The notes below the pieces were generated by a model. The model did not search any database, was not told where the DNA came from, and saw only the letters and a program-made list of their open reading frames with translations. From the NCBI RefSeq assembly GCF_010093205.1, contig NZ_PDWN01000003.1, positions 124,001-188,000 on the forward strand: a stretch of DNA of 64,000 nt. Reading direction: 5' to 3'. The DNA comes from Pseudoxanthomonas daejeonensis. GTDB taxonomy: Bacteria > Pseudomonadota > Gammaproteobacteria > Xanthomonadales > Xanthomonadaceae. Positions within the stretch are counted from its first letter, which is position 1. Every line of letters starts with the position of its first letter. The position numbers and the translations under genes were made by a program. Below, one piece after another: positions 40,859 through 51,909 of the stretch.

Positions 40859-41665
40859 CTAGCAGTCGCCCGACAGGCCCGTGGCGTAGCGCAGGCCGCG
40901 CAGCAGGTGCGCGCGGAATACCGGGTCGGCATACAGTGCTGGATCGTGGCCGAGGCCGGTGTACCACGCACGCCCCCCGGCGGCACGGTGGCACCACGCG
41001 ATCGGATGATCCGCGCCCATGGTCCCGCCGGCATAGGTCGATTCGTCCACGGTGGCGATCACGTCCACGCCCGCGCGTGGATTGCGTCGGTAGTTGTAGA
41101 TCTCGTCGCTGACGCGCCAGCGTTGCAGGCCATCGGGCCCGCGACCGGATTCGAAGCGCACCTCGGTTGCCTGCAGGCCGGGTGGGTGGCCCTTGAACCA
41201 GGCGCCGACCAGGTCGCCGTACCACGGCCACTGCTTGCCGGTATCGGCGGCGGAATGCACGCCCATGAACGCGCCGCCGGCGGCGACATAGCGCTCGAAT
41301 GCTGCGCGTTGCACAGGATCGAGCACCTCGCCGGTGGTGTTGGCGAACAGCACCGCACGGAAGCCCGGCAGGCGGGCATCGTCGAACATCGCCGGATCCT
41401 CGCTGTGGACGATGTCGAACCCGGCCTGGTCGGCGAGGTCGCGCAGCGTGGCGACCGCCTGCGGAATCGAGTCATGGCGCCAGCCAGCGGTACGGGTGAA
41501 CACCAGGAGTGCGGGGCGCGCGCTGGAGACCTCCGCGGGCGAGCCCGCTGCCACGCCTGTGACCGGCGGCGCGCCGGCAACGACGAGGTGCGGGAAAGCG
41601 CATGCCGAAGCAAGCAGGAGGGCGGCCATTCGCGGGCCATGCATGCGCATGGGGGGATCGATCAT
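40859..41665 (-). CDS. Exported ThuA-like domain protein
   Basis: A protein of about 268 residues with an N-terminal signal peptide and a ThuA-like fold. Landmarks are LVFTRTAGWRHDSIPQAVA near the start, AVLFANTTGEVL, GGAFMGVHSAADT, the catalytic-triad-like position now His in GVHSA, and RAWYTGLGHDPALY. ThuA proteins belong to the glutamine amidotransferase-like fold and are linked to sugar (trehalose or glycoside) metabolism; the activity is unknown. The start is uncertain among ATG 41665, 41650, 41644 and 41629; 41665 is used here. It is divergent from a GH16 gene, hinting at a shared carbohydrate theme. Confidence 0.78.
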   Translation of the reverse strand: MIDPPMRMHGPRMAALLLASACAFPHLVVAGAPPVTGVAAGSPAEVSSARPALLVFTRTAGWRHDSIPQAVATLRDLADQAGFDIVHSEDPAMFDDARLPGFRAVLFANTTGEVLDPVQRAAFERYVAAGGAFMGVHSAADTGKQWPWYGDLVGAWFKGHPPGLQATEVRFESGRGPDGLQRWRVSDEIYNYRRNPRAGVDVIATVDESTYAGGTMGADHPIAWCHRAAGGRAWYTGLGHDPALYADPVFRAHLLRGLRYATGLSGDC

Positions 41666-41760
41666 GCCTGCAAGGGTAAACGCCGCCACCGCCGGGCACC
41701 CGCTGCGACGCAGCGACCCGCCTCGCTGCGCTGCAGCTTCGCCGGGCAGCGGCGCGTGCC

Positions 41761-41766
41761 TAGAAT
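41761..41766 (+). promoter_or_regulatory. -10-like element before the GH16 gene
   Basis: TAGAAT, five of six to consensus, lies 30 bp before the ATG. The same hexamer in the same CCTAGAATC context precedes the dnaJ-like gene at 39359-39364. The -35 region is not convincing. Confidence 0.35.
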
Positions 41767-41795
41767 CGGGGGATTCCATCAGGGGGAAGCAGCGC

Positions 41796-42632
41796 ATGGG
41801 TCCGATCGCGAGAATGGGGCGGGTGCTGTGCCTGCTGGGCGTGATGCTGGCTCTGGCGGCGCAGGCCGAAGACGGTGCCGGCGCGCAGGCGCGGGCCTGG
41901 ACGTTCGCATCGACGCCTTCGTGGCAGGACGAATTCGACGGCGACGGCCAGCCCGATCCGGCGAAGTGGGGCTACGACCTCGGCGGCAAGGGCTGGGGCA
42001 ACAACGAACTTCAGTACTACACCGACAAGCCGGCCAATGCGTTCGTCGCCGATGGCCTGCTGACCATCGTCGCGCGCAGGCAGAGGGCGGGAAAGAACCC
42101 GTATACCTCGGCGCGGCTGGTCTCGCGCGGCAAGGGCGACTTCCAGTACGGACGCATCGAGTTCCGCGCGCGGCTGCCGGTCGGCCGCGGCACCTGGGCC
42201 GCGCTGTGGATGCTGCCGACCGAGAACCGCCATGGCGGATGGCCGCGCTCGGGCGAGATAGACATCATGGAGCACGTGGGCTACGACCCCGGCCAGGTCC
42301 ACGTCACCGTGCATACGCAGGCCTACAACCACAAGATCAAGACCCAGCGCGGCAAGCAGGCGCATGTCGACAGCCACAGCAGCGAATTCCATCGCTACCG
42401 GGTGGACTGGACCCCGGACTGGATCCGCGGCTACATCGACGACGCGCCGGTGTTCGAGTTCGCCAACGAAGGCACCGGCCCGGATTCCTGGCCGTTCGAC
42501 CAGCCCTTCCACCTGCTGATGAACCTGGCCGTCGGCGGCGACTGGGGCGGTGCGCAGGGCGTCGACGAGTCCGCGTTCCCGGCATGGATGGAGGTCGACT
42601 ACGTGCGGGTGTATCCGCTGCTTCAGGACTGA
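41796..42632 (+). CDS. Secreted GH16 beta-glucanase (laminarinase type)
   Basis: A 278-residue secreted glycoside hydrolase with a signal peptide (about 1-24) and one family 16 jelly-roll domain. The catalytic motif is RSGEIDIMEHVG with Glu154 (nucleophile), Asp156 and Glu159 (acid/base). The subsite tryptophans are visible in WAALWMLP and VDWTPDWIRGYID. Endo-beta-1,3-glucanase is the most common activity for this form. AGGGGGAA before ATG 41796 is the ribosome site. It could attack fungal or algal beta-glucans, in keeping with predatory or plant-associated xanthomonads. Confidence 0.88.
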   Translation: MGPIARMGRVLCLLGVMLALAAQAEDGAGAQARAWTFASTPSWQDEFDGDGQPDPAKWGYDLGGKGWGNNELQYYTDKPANAFVADGLLTIVARRQRAGKNPYTSARLVSRGKGDFQYGRIEFRARLPVGRGTWAALWMLPTENRHGGWPRSGEIDIMEHVGYDPGQVHVTVHTQAYNHKIKTQRGKQAHVDSHSSEFHRYRVDWTPDWIRGYIDDAPVFEFANEGTGPDSWPFDQPFHLLMNLAVGGDWGGAQGVDESAFPAWMEVDYVRVYPLLQD

Positions 42633-42654
42633 ATCCGCTGTCAGCGGGAGCGGT

Positions 42655-43656
42655 CTACGCAGGCAGGCGGACCACCGTGCGGCCCAGCGAGCCGCCGGCA
42701 AGCATGGTGTCGAACACGGCCGGCAGGTCTTGCAGCGTCGCCTCGCGGGTGCAGATGGCGTCGAGTTGCACCGGCTTCCATTCGTCCGCCAGCAGCGCCC
42801 AGATGTCGTCGCGGATGTCGCGCGCCGTGCCGGCCGATCCGATTCCGAGCAGGGAAACGCCGCGCAGGATGAAGGGCATCACCGTCAGCGCCTCCAGCGA
42901 AGGCGTGGCCGCAAGCCCCGCGGCGGCGACGTTGCCGTAGGCGGCGGTCTGCGCCAGCAGGCTGACCAGCATCGGCCCACCCACGTTGTCCAGGCCGCCG
43001 CCGAAGCGGATCGATTCCAGGGGCCGTTTCGCATCCAGCGCGTCGCGGCCGAGCACTTCGCTTGCGCCGAGCGACTTCAGGTAACCGGCCTGGTCGGCCT
43101 TGCCGCTGATCGCATGCACCTGGTAGCCGGCGCGGCTGAAGATCGCCACCGCCAGGGAGCCCACGCCGCCGGTGGCGCCGGTGACGGCCAGCGGGCCCAG
43201 CTCCGGGCGCTGGCGGTTCTCGCGCATGCGGTACAGCGCCAGCGCGGCGGTGAAGCCGGCGGTGCCCAGGATCATGGCCTGGCGCAGGTCCAGTCCGCGG
43301 GGCAGGGCGACGACCCATTCGGCCGGCAGGCGCGCATAGGCCGCGTAGCCGCCATCGCGGGTTTCGCTCAGGCCGCAGCCGGTGACCAGGACCGGATCGC
43401 CTTCGCGGAACTTCGGATCGGTGGAGGCGACCACGTGGCCGGCGACATCGATGCCGCCGACCAGCGGAAAGCGGCGCAGGATTTTGCCCTGGCCGGTGCC
43501 GGCCAGCGCGTCCTTGAAGTTGACCGAGGACCATTCGGCCTTGACCACCACTTCGCCGGGCGACAGCTCGTCCAGCGACAACGCTTCGATACCGCTGCGG
43601 TAGCCGGCGTCATCGTTGCGGATGCGGAAAGCGGGGAAGGAGGCGGGGATGGTCAT
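42655..43656 (-). CDS. acuI: Zinc-independent MDR oxidoreductase, AcuI/YhdH type
   Basis: A 333-residue NADPH-dependent medium-chain reductase. Landmarks are SSVNFKDALAGTGQGKI, PLVGGIDVAGHV, LGTAGFTAALAL, the NADP motif VTGATGGVGSLAVAI and LPAVFDTMLAGGSLGRTVVRL. This is the acrylyl-CoA reductase/YhdH group, which removes toxic acrylyl-CoA. No DMSP or propionate genes are nearby. It is convergent with the GH16 gene with 22 bp between them; a CCGCTG-T-CAGCGG hairpin lies in that gap. Confidence 0.87.
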   Translation of the reverse strand: MTIPASFPAFRIRNDDAGYRSGIEALSLDELSPGEVVVKAEWSSVNFKDALAGTGQGKILRRFPLVGGIDVAGHVVASTDPKFREGDPVLVTGCGLSETRDGGYAAYARLPAEWVVALPRGLDLRQAMILGTAGFTAALALYRMRENRQRPELGPLAVTGATGGVGSLAVAIFSRAGYQVHAISGKADQAGYLKSLGASEVLGRDALDAKRPLESIRFGGGLDNVGGPMLVSLLAQTAAYGNVAAAGLAATPSLEALTVMPFILRGVSLLGIGSAGTARDIRDDIWALLADEWKPVQLDAICTREATLQDLPAVFDTMLAGGSLGRTVVRLPA

Positions 43657-43765
43657 GCGTGGAACTCCGTCGTCCCGGGGAACGCCGGGACCCAGTGCCT
43701 AGATTCTTGCCGCCTCGCCCGCGGAAATCAAAGCGGGCAGAGGAGGTCCGGATAAAGGTCGCGCC

Positions 43766-43953
43766 GCGCCGGGATTGCAGGGGGGCGCTGGCGGCGTCTG
43801 GCGCGTCGCCACGCGCCTGCGGCCTCATCGCATCGCGTCGCGTCGCTTCTCGTCGATCCGCGCCGGGATTGCAGGGGGGCGCGGGCGGCGTCTGGCGCGT
43901 CGCCACGCGCCTGCGGCCTCATCGCATCGCGTCGCGTCGCTTCTCGTCGATCC
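43766..43953. repeat. 94-bp tandem duplication at the 3' end of the LOG gene
   Basis: Two adjacent direct copies, 43766-43859 and 43860-43953, identical except one base (T43789 against G43883). The right copy contains the last eleven or so codons and stop of the LOG-family gene plus about 60 bp downstream; the left copy repeats both outside the gene. Each copy includes a small hairpin (GCGCGT, CGCC, ACGCGC). It looks like a recent slippage or unequal-crossover duplication. Confidence 0.92.
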
Positions 43954-44512
43954 ACTTTGACGCCTGCGCCGGCTCATACCCCCGCATCCACGCCAGCATC
44001 GCCTCGAGGTCGTTGCCGTACCACAGGTCCGCGCGCTGGTCGGGATGCAGGAAGCGCTCGTCGACCATCCTGTCGATCATGCCGATCAGCGGGGCGTAGA
44101 AGCCTTCGACGTCGAGGAAGGCGCAGGGCTTGCTGCCGATGCCCAGCTGGCGCCAGGTCAGCATCTCGAAGATCTCTTCCATCGTGCCGAAGCCGCCGGG
44201 CAGGGCGACGAAGGCGTCGGACAGGTCGAACATGCGCGACTTGCGTTCGTGCATGGAGCCGACGATCTCAAGTTCGGTCAGGCCGCGGTGCGCCACTTCC
44301 CAGTCGGCCAGCTGCTTGGGAATCACGCCGGTGACCTGGCCGCCCGCCGCCAGCACCGCATTGGCGACCGTGCCCATCAGGCCGACGTTGCCGCCGCCAT
44401 AGACCAGGCGCAGGCCCTCCCGGGCGATGCGGTCGCCCAGGGCGATCGCGCGCTCGGTGTAGGCCGGTTTGCTGCCGGAGTTGGAGCCGCAGTAGACGCA
44501 GATCGATTTCAT
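43919..44512 (-). CDS. LOG-family phosphoribohydrolase
   Basis: A 197-residue Rossmann-like enzyme once called lysine decarboxylase-like. VYCGSNSGSKPAYTE, YGGGNVGLMGTVA, the phosphate motif LPGGFGTMEEIFEMLTW and the MHERKSRMF segment identify the LOG group, which cleaves the ribose-5'-phosphate from cytokinin or other nucleoside monophosphates. Start ATG 44512. Its last codons (DEKRRDAMR) are in the right copy of the 94-bp tandem duplication, so the gene end has been copied but stays intact. Confidence 0.88.
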   Translation of the reverse strand: MKSICVYCGSNSGSKPAYTERAIALGDRIAREGLRLVYGGGNVGLMGTVANAVLAAGGQVTGVIPKQLADWEVAHRGLTELEIVGSMHERKSRMFDLSDAFVALPGGFGTMEEIFEMLTWRQLGIGSKPCAFLDVEGFYAPLIGMIDRMVDERFLHPDQRADLWYGNDLEAMLAWMRGYEPAQASKWIDEKRRDAMR

Positions 44513-44534
44513 GCCGATGTCCTTCGTTGCCCGA

Positions 44535-44708
44535 TCAGTTCTTCGACTTGCGCTGGCGCACCACGATGGCGACGCCCAATACGATGAAGGCCACGCCGAC
44601 GCCACCGAAGGCAAGCCGCTGGCTGGCGACCGCGCCGGCGATGAACATCACGCCGGCGGCGATGTAGAGGCCGGCGGTCACGCGATGCGGCAGTCCGTTC
44701 GAAGCCAT
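44535..44708 (-). CDS. Small two-helix membrane protein, function unknown
   Basis: A 57-residue predicted inner-membrane protein with two hydrophobic segments (about 11-27 and 32-49) separated by a short loop and a basic tail ending RQRKSKN. The start at ATG 44708 gives a positively charged N-terminus; an earlier in-frame codon at 44750 is less likely. It ends 22 bp before the LOG gene on the same strand. I do not recognise a family. Confidence 0.6.
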   Translation of the reverse strand: MASNGLPHRVTAGLYIAAGVMFIAGAVASQRLAFGGVGVAFIVLGVAIVVRQRKSKN

Positions 44709-44750
44709 GGTCACCCTCTGTGATCGGTTGCTGTGCTTGTGGAACGACAA

Positions 44751-44769
44751 AGCCGGGCATCACCCGGCT
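44751..44769. terminator. Small GC hairpin
   Basis: A 7-bp perfect stem AGCCGGG and CCCGGCT with a five-base loop. It lies just before the REP-like pair and has no U-tract. It is one of several hairpins packed between lpd and the small membrane-protein gene. Confidence 0.4.
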
Positions 44770-44779
44770 TCGTTGTGCC

Positions 44780-44842
44780 GTAGCCCCCGAGTCGGGGGCG
44801 GTCCGCGCCAAAGGCGCGCGACGGCGGGGATGGCGGCTTCCA
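44780..44842. repeat. GTAG-headed REP-like element, copy 1
   Basis: GTAG is followed by an 8-bp palindrome (GCCCCCGA, G, TCGGGGGC), a second hairpin (CGCGCC, AAA, GGCGCG) and a tail with GGCGGGGATGGCGG. It is closely similar to 44873-44934. GTAG plus hairpin is the form of REP elements in Stenotrophomonas, where RAYT transposases are thought to move them. Confidence 0.8.
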
Positions 44843-44872
44843 CGAGGCGCCGATCTCCGACGGCTCCTGGCC

Positions 44873-44934
44873 ATAGCCCCCGAGTCGGGGGCGGTTCGCG
44901 CCAGCGGCGCGAAATGGCGGGGATGGCAGTTCCA
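44873..44934. repeat. GTAG-type REP-like element, copy 2 (ATAG head)
   Basis: This is the second copy of the element at 44780, in direct orientation, with ATAG instead of GTAG. It keeps the same first hairpin and has a compensated second hairpin (TCGCGCC, AGC, GGCGCGA). Changes on both sides of the stem that keep pairing suggest the structure is what is conserved. Confidence 0.8.
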
Positions 44935-44963
44935 TGGAGGACATTCGATCTTGAATGTCCTCC

Positions 44964-44965
<2 letters not shown>
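44934..44965 (-). terminator. 13-bp-stem hairpin downstream of lpd
   Basis: ATGGAGGACATTC (44934-44946) and GAATGTCCTCCAT (44953-44965) pair perfectly around a GATCTT loop. It overlaps by two bases the hairpin made with the lpd end, so the two compete at their edges. No U-tract follows; it may protect the mRNA 3' end or act with Rho. Confidence 0.5.
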
Positions 44966-47811
<2,846 letters not shown>

Positions 47812-47856
47812 GGGGCGTCCTTGATTCGTTATGCGTAGGGCAAACAGGGCGAAGGT

Positions 47857-50688
47857 TTATTCGGCGACGATCTGGTTGCCGGGCGGATTGACCAGCGCGT
47901 CGGCAACCAGCTTCAGCTGCTCTTCGACGTGGTCGGCGAAATGGCCGACGGCCGGCGAGGGCGAGCGGGTGCGGCCGGCGTAGCTCAGGGCCTGGCCCTT
48001 GGCCAGGCAAGCCTGCAGGTGGTGCTTGATCTGGTACCAGGCACCCTGGTTCTGCGGCTCTTCCTGGCACCAGACCACCTCGGTGGCCTTGGCGTAGGTC
48101 TGCAGCACGGTGCCCAGCGCCTCGCGCGGGAACGGGTACAGCTGCTCGATGCGGACGATGGCGACATTGTCCTGGCCGCGCTTCTGCTGGTCCTCGAGCA
48201 GGTCGTAATAGACCTTGCCCGAGCAGGCGACTACGCGCTTGACCTTCTTCGGGTCGGCGCTGGTGTCCGGGATCAGGTGCTGGAACTCGCCGTTGGCCAG
48301 CTCGTCCAGGCTCGACACGGCCAGCTTGTGGCGCAGCAAAGACTTGGGCGACATCACGATCAGCGGCTTGCGGGTGCTCATCTTCAGCTGGCGGCGCAGC
48401 ATGTGGAAGCACTGCGCCGGCGTGGTCGGCACGCAGACCAGCATGTTCTCCAGCGCGCACAGCTGCAGGAAGCGCTCCAGACGCGCGGAGCTGTGCTCCG
48501 GGCCCTGGCCCTCGTAGCCGTGCGGCAGCAGCAGGGTCAGGCCGGAAATGCGGCCCCACTTGGCCTCGCCCGACGCGATGAACTGGTCGATCACGACCTG
48601 GGCGCCATTGGCGAAGTCGCCGAACTGGCCTTCCCAGATGTCCAGCGTGTTCGGGTCGGTGGTGGAGAAGCCGTACTCGAATGCCATCACCGCCTCTTCG
48701 CTGAGCAGCGAGTCGATGATCGTGGCCTGTTCCGGGCTTTCCACCAGCTGGCGCAGCGGCAGATAGTAGCTGTCGGTCTTCTGGTCGTGCAGCACCGCAT
48801 GGCGGTGGAAGAACGTGCCGCGGCCGGCGTCCTGGCCGACCAGGCGCAGGCCGTAACCCTCGGACAGCAGGGTGGCGTAGGCGAGGTTCTCGGCGAAGCC
48901 CCAGTCGCCGCCGATCTCGCCGGCGGTCATCTTCAGGCGGTCGTCGTAGATCTTGGCCACGCGCGGATGCAGCGACACGCCCTGCGGGATCGTGTTGATG
49001 ATCTTGGCCAGCTGGACCAGCGTGCCCTTCTTGACCCTGGTGTCGACCGTATCGGACAGCGTGCCCGACAGGTACTTGGACCAGTCGATGGTCAGCTCGT
49101 AGTCTTCCGGCTTGGAACCGGCCAGCTCGGTGGTGTACTCACCGGCGTCGAGCTTGTCGCGGTACGCGTCGACCAGCGCCTTGCCGGCGTCGGCGGCGAT
49201 CACGCCGGCCTTTTCCAGCCTGGCGGCGTAGAGCTCGCGCGTGGTCGGGTGCTTGCGGATGGTCTGGTACATCACCGGCTGCGTCGCCGCCGGCTCGTCG
49301 GCCTCGTTGTGGCCGTGGCGGCGGTAGCAGACCAGGTCGATGACCACGTCCTTGCGGAACTGCTGGCGGAACTCGTAGGCCAGCTTGGCCACGAACACCA
49401 CCGCTTCGGGATCGTCGCCATTCACGTGGAAGACCGGTGCGCCGACCATCTTGGCCACGTCGGTGCAGTACATCGTGGAGCGGGCATCTTCCTTGTTGCT
49501 GGTGGTGAAGCCGACCTGGTTGTTGACCACCACGTGCACGGTGCCGCCGACGGCGAAGCCGCGCGCCTGCGACATCTGGAACAGCTCCATGACCACGCCC
49601 TGCCCGGCGAACGCGGCGTCGCCGTGGATCACGACCGGCAGCACGCGGCGGCGCTCGTCGTCGCCGCGGCGCTCCTGCCGCGAACGCACCGAGCCGACGA
49701 CCACCGGGTCGACGATCTCCAGGTGCGAAGGATTGAAGGCCAGGGCCAGGTGCACCGGCGCGCCCGGGGTGGCGAGGTCGGCCGAGAAGCCCATGTGGTA
49801 CTTCACGTCGCCGGCGTGGGCCAGCGCGTCGTGCTCGAACTTGCCCTCGAACTCGTCGAACAGCTTGCGCGGGTTCTTGCCCAGGGTGTTGACCAGGACG
49901 TTGAGGCGGCCGCGGTGGGCCATGCCGATCACGATGTCCTTGACCTTGTCCACGCCGGACTGGCGGATCACCGTGTCCAGCAGCGGGATCAGCGAATCGC
50001 CGCCTTCCAGCGAGAAGCGCTTCTGGCCGACGTACTTGGTGTGCAGGTAGCGCTCCAGGCCCTCGGCGGCGGTCAGCCGCTCCAGCACGCGCTGGCGGGT
50101 CTCGGCGCTGAGGTTGTAGTCGCCACCGGCCAGCTCCAGGCGCTGGTACAGCCACTGGCGCTGCTCGACCTCCGGGATGTGCATGAACTCGGCGCCGATC
50201 GGGCCGGTGTAGGTCGCCTTGAGCCGGGCGAGCAGGTCGCGCAGCTTCATCCGCGGCTGGCCGGCCAGGCCGCCGGTGCTGAACTCGCTGTCCAGGTCGC
50301 GCTCGGACAGGTCATGGAAGCCCAGGCCCAGGTCCGGCGGGTTCATCGGCGGGGTCAGGGCGAGCGGGTCGACCTGGGCGCCGAGGTGGCCGCGCGAGCG
50401 GTAGGCGGTGATCAGGCGGCCGACGTTGCGCTCGCGCTCGTCGCCGGCGGACGGGGCGGTCGCATGGCCGTTGTTGGCGGCCTGGCGGGCGGCCTGCGCG
50501 ACGTGGGCGATGACGGCCGAGTGCGGGATATCACCGGCCTCGCGGCCCTTGAACCCGTCGAAGTAGCTTTTCCACTTCGGATCGACACTTTCGGGGGAGA
50601 CCAGGTACTGCTCGTACAGGTCCTCGATGAAGGCGGCATTGCTGCCGAGTAGCGAAGACTGTGCAAACTGCTTGAGTAGGTTGTCCAC
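47857..50688 (-). CDS. sucA: 2-oxoglutarate dehydrogenase E1
   Basis: A 943-residue thiamine-diphosphate decarboxylase. The short N-terminal segment (NLLKQFAQSSLLGSNAAFIEDLYEQYL) docks to the complex. Landmarks include GMAHRGRLNVLVNTLGK, HGDAAFAGQGVVMELFQMSQ, NNQVGFTTS, CYRRHGHNEADEPAATQP and LLPHGYEGQGPEHSSARLERFLQL. The start is taken as GTG 50688, which places the family N-terminus exactly; longer frames add unrelated residues. It heads the sucA-sucB-lpd cluster; the sdh genes often beside it are absent. Confidence 0.95.
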   Translation of the reverse strand: MDNLLKQFAQSSLLGSNAAFIEDLYEQYLVSPESVDPKWKSYFDGFKGREAGDIPHSAVIAHVAQAARQAANNGHATAPSAGDERERNVGRLITAYRSRGHLGAQVDPLALTPPMNPPDLGLGFHDLSERDLDSEFSTGGLAGQPRMKLRDLLARLKATYTGPIGAEFMHIPEVEQRQWLYQRLELAGGDYNLSAETRQRVLERLTAAEGLERYLHTKYVGQKRFSLEGGDSLIPLLDTVIRQSGVDKVKDIVIGMAHRGRLNVLVNTLGKNPRKLFDEFEGKFEHDALAHAGDVKYHMGFSADLATPGAPVHLALAFNPSHLEIVDPVVVGSVRSRQERRGDDERRRVLPVVIHGDAAFAGQGVVMELFQMSQARGFAVGGTVHVVVNNQVGFTTSNKEDARSTMYCTDVAKMVGAPVFHVNGDDPEAVVFVAKLAYEFRQQFRKDVVIDLVCYRRHGHNEADEPAATQPVMYQTIRKHPTTRELYAARLEKAGVIAADAGKALVDAYRDKLDAGEYTTELAGSKPEDYELTIDWSKYLSGTLSDTVDTRVKKGTLVQLAKIINTIPQGVSLHPRVAKIYDDRLKMTAGEIGGDWGFAENLAYATLLSEGYGLRLVGQDAGRGTFFHRHAVLHDQKTDSYYLPLRQLVESPEQATIIDSLLSEEAVMAFEYGFSTTDPNTLDIWEGQFGDFANGAQVVIDQFIASGEAKWGRISGLTLLLPHGYEGQGPEHSSARLERFLQLCALENMLVCVPTTPAQCFHMLRRQLKMSTRKPLIVMSPKSLLRHKLAVSSLDELANGEFQHLIPDTSADPKKVKRVVACSGKVYYDLLEDQQKRGQDNVAIVRIEQLYPFPREALGTVLQTYAKATEVVWCQEEPQNQGAWYQIKHHLQACLAKGQALSYAGRTRSPSPAVGHFADHVEEQLKLVADALVNPPGNQIVAE

Positions 50689-51009
50689 GATGGTCGCGTC
50701 TGGAGGGGGGACGGGCCGGTATTGGCCCCAGGCCCGCCGGAGCGGGCGTGACAGCCGCAAAAGTATAACCCCCATCGCCCGTTCAGGGACCTAGACGAAT
50801 GGCCGATCCACGCCCGTCGAGGCACGCGTGGTGCGCCTGTTCACACTCCGTGTGCACCGATTCGCCGCGGGTTCGCGATTCGCCCTGCGCTGTCCCGCGC
50901 CCGGTCCACGGAATACACCGTTGCGTGGCATCCATGCAGGGGCCTGCCCGGGTCGGCTCGCCGCCTGCGTACGCGTTCGCCACCTGCCGCAGCGACAGCA
51001 CGGGCCGTG
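50689..51009. other. Intergenic region with probable sucA promoter
   Basis: A 321-bp gap with no gene. On the minus strand TATACT (complement at 50762-50767) is a good -10 candidate about 74 bp before the sucA GTG, although no good -35 is seen. A nested hairpin lies near 50829-50857 (GGTGC outer and CACAC inner pairs), and a 7-bp stem AGCACGG/CCGTGCT at 50998-51012 overlaps the end of the GNAT gene. No convincing open frame on either strand. Confidence 0.5.
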
Positions 51010-51909
51010 CTAGAGCGTGCGGTACTCGGTGCAGGGCCGCGAACGCTCCCAGATGCGATCGAAGTCCAGCTGCAGGCGCCGGGCGAGCGGTGCGTCGTCC
51101 ACGCCGCCTTCGCCGTCGAAGCGGTGGCCCAGCGGGCGGAAGCAGGCGCCACCGGTATCGTTGAAGGCGTAGGCCGAGGGATAGCGGGCGTCGACCGGGT
51201 CGCGGACCTCGCGGAAGGCGAACACGCTGGGCAGGCGCTGGGCCAGCGGCAGCAACGGCGCGCCATTGCGCTGCGGCGTGGCCGCATCCTGCAGCAGCAC
51301 CCGGACCCGGCGTTCCCCGCCGCTTACCGCGAAGCGGCGCAGGGCTTCAAGCACGTCCATGCGATCGAGCAGCCCCGGATCCATGGCCCGGCTGTAGACG
51401 CCCAGGTCGCGTCGTGCGTGGCCGGCCAGGGCGACCAGCACCGCGGCGGCGCCCATGGCGTCCTCGATCGGGCTTGAGCCGGGCAGGCGGCGGCGCATTT
51501 CGCGATGGTCGATGCCGGCCTCCACGAAGGAGGGGCCGGAGGGAACGAAGCCGGCGCGGGCGTAGAACGGCAGCGCGTGGAGCTGGGCGTGCATGGAGAC
51601 CTCCGGCCACTGGCGGCGCCGGGCTTCGGCGACCAGCGCCGCCAGCATCGCCTCGCCGATGCCCTTGCCGCGGTGCGCATCCAGCACGGCCATGCGCCCG
51701 ATCCGCCGGTCGGGCGTCAGTCGGGCCGTGCCCAGCGCCTGGCCGTCGGCGTCCACGGCCAGGACGTGGAAGCACAGCGGGTCCAGCGCGTCGCGTTCCA
51801 GTTCGACGGGAACCTGTTGCCCCTGCACGAAGACCACCTCGCGCACCGCGTGCACCCGCGCGTGGTCGCGTGCGTAGTCGACGGTGGCGATGGTGAAACC
51901 AGCGGTCAT
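51010..51909 (-). CDS. GNAT acetyltransferase with C-terminal DUF7931-like domain
   Basis: A 299-residue protein. The N-terminal GNAT domain (about 1-145) has the acetyl-CoA loop RMAVLDAHRGKGIGEAML and the late ALPFYARAGFVPSG. A C-terminal domain of about 150 residues (AAAVLVALAGHARRDLGVYSRAMDP, SGGERRVRVLLQD) resembles phospholipase D-like or DUF7931 regions found after such GNATs; I cannot assign a reaction. It overlaps the oxygenase gene by four bases (ATGA) and is thus translationally coupled. Confidence 0.8.
   Translation of the reverse strand: MTAGFTIATVDYARDHARVHAVREVVFVQGQQVPVELERDALDPLCFHVLAVDADGQALGTARLTPDRRIGRMAVLDAHRGKGIGEAMLAALVAEARRRQWPEVSMHAQLHALPFYARAGFVPSGPSFVEAGIDHREMRRRLPGSSPIEDAMGAAAVLVALAGHARRDLGVYSRAMDPGLLDRMDVLEALRRFAVSGGERRVRVLLQDAATPQRNGAPLLPLAQRLPSVFAFREVRDPVDARYPSAYAFNDTGGACFRPLGHRFDGEGGVDDAPLARRLQLDFDRIWERSRPCTEYRTL

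Noticed and set aside
43728-43955. Small frames across the 94-bp duplication
   Set aside because: The repeated peptide arises from the tandem DNA duplication itself; it is not an independent gene.
47929-50652. 907-codon open frame antisense to sucA
   Set aside because: A shadow of a conserved housekeeping gene with no recognisable motif and the usual low-complexity Arg/His/Gln composition.
47857-50775. sucA starting at 50775
   Set aside because: The extra 29 residues are Arg/Pro-rich and span the probable promoter; the family N-terminus begins at GTG 50688.
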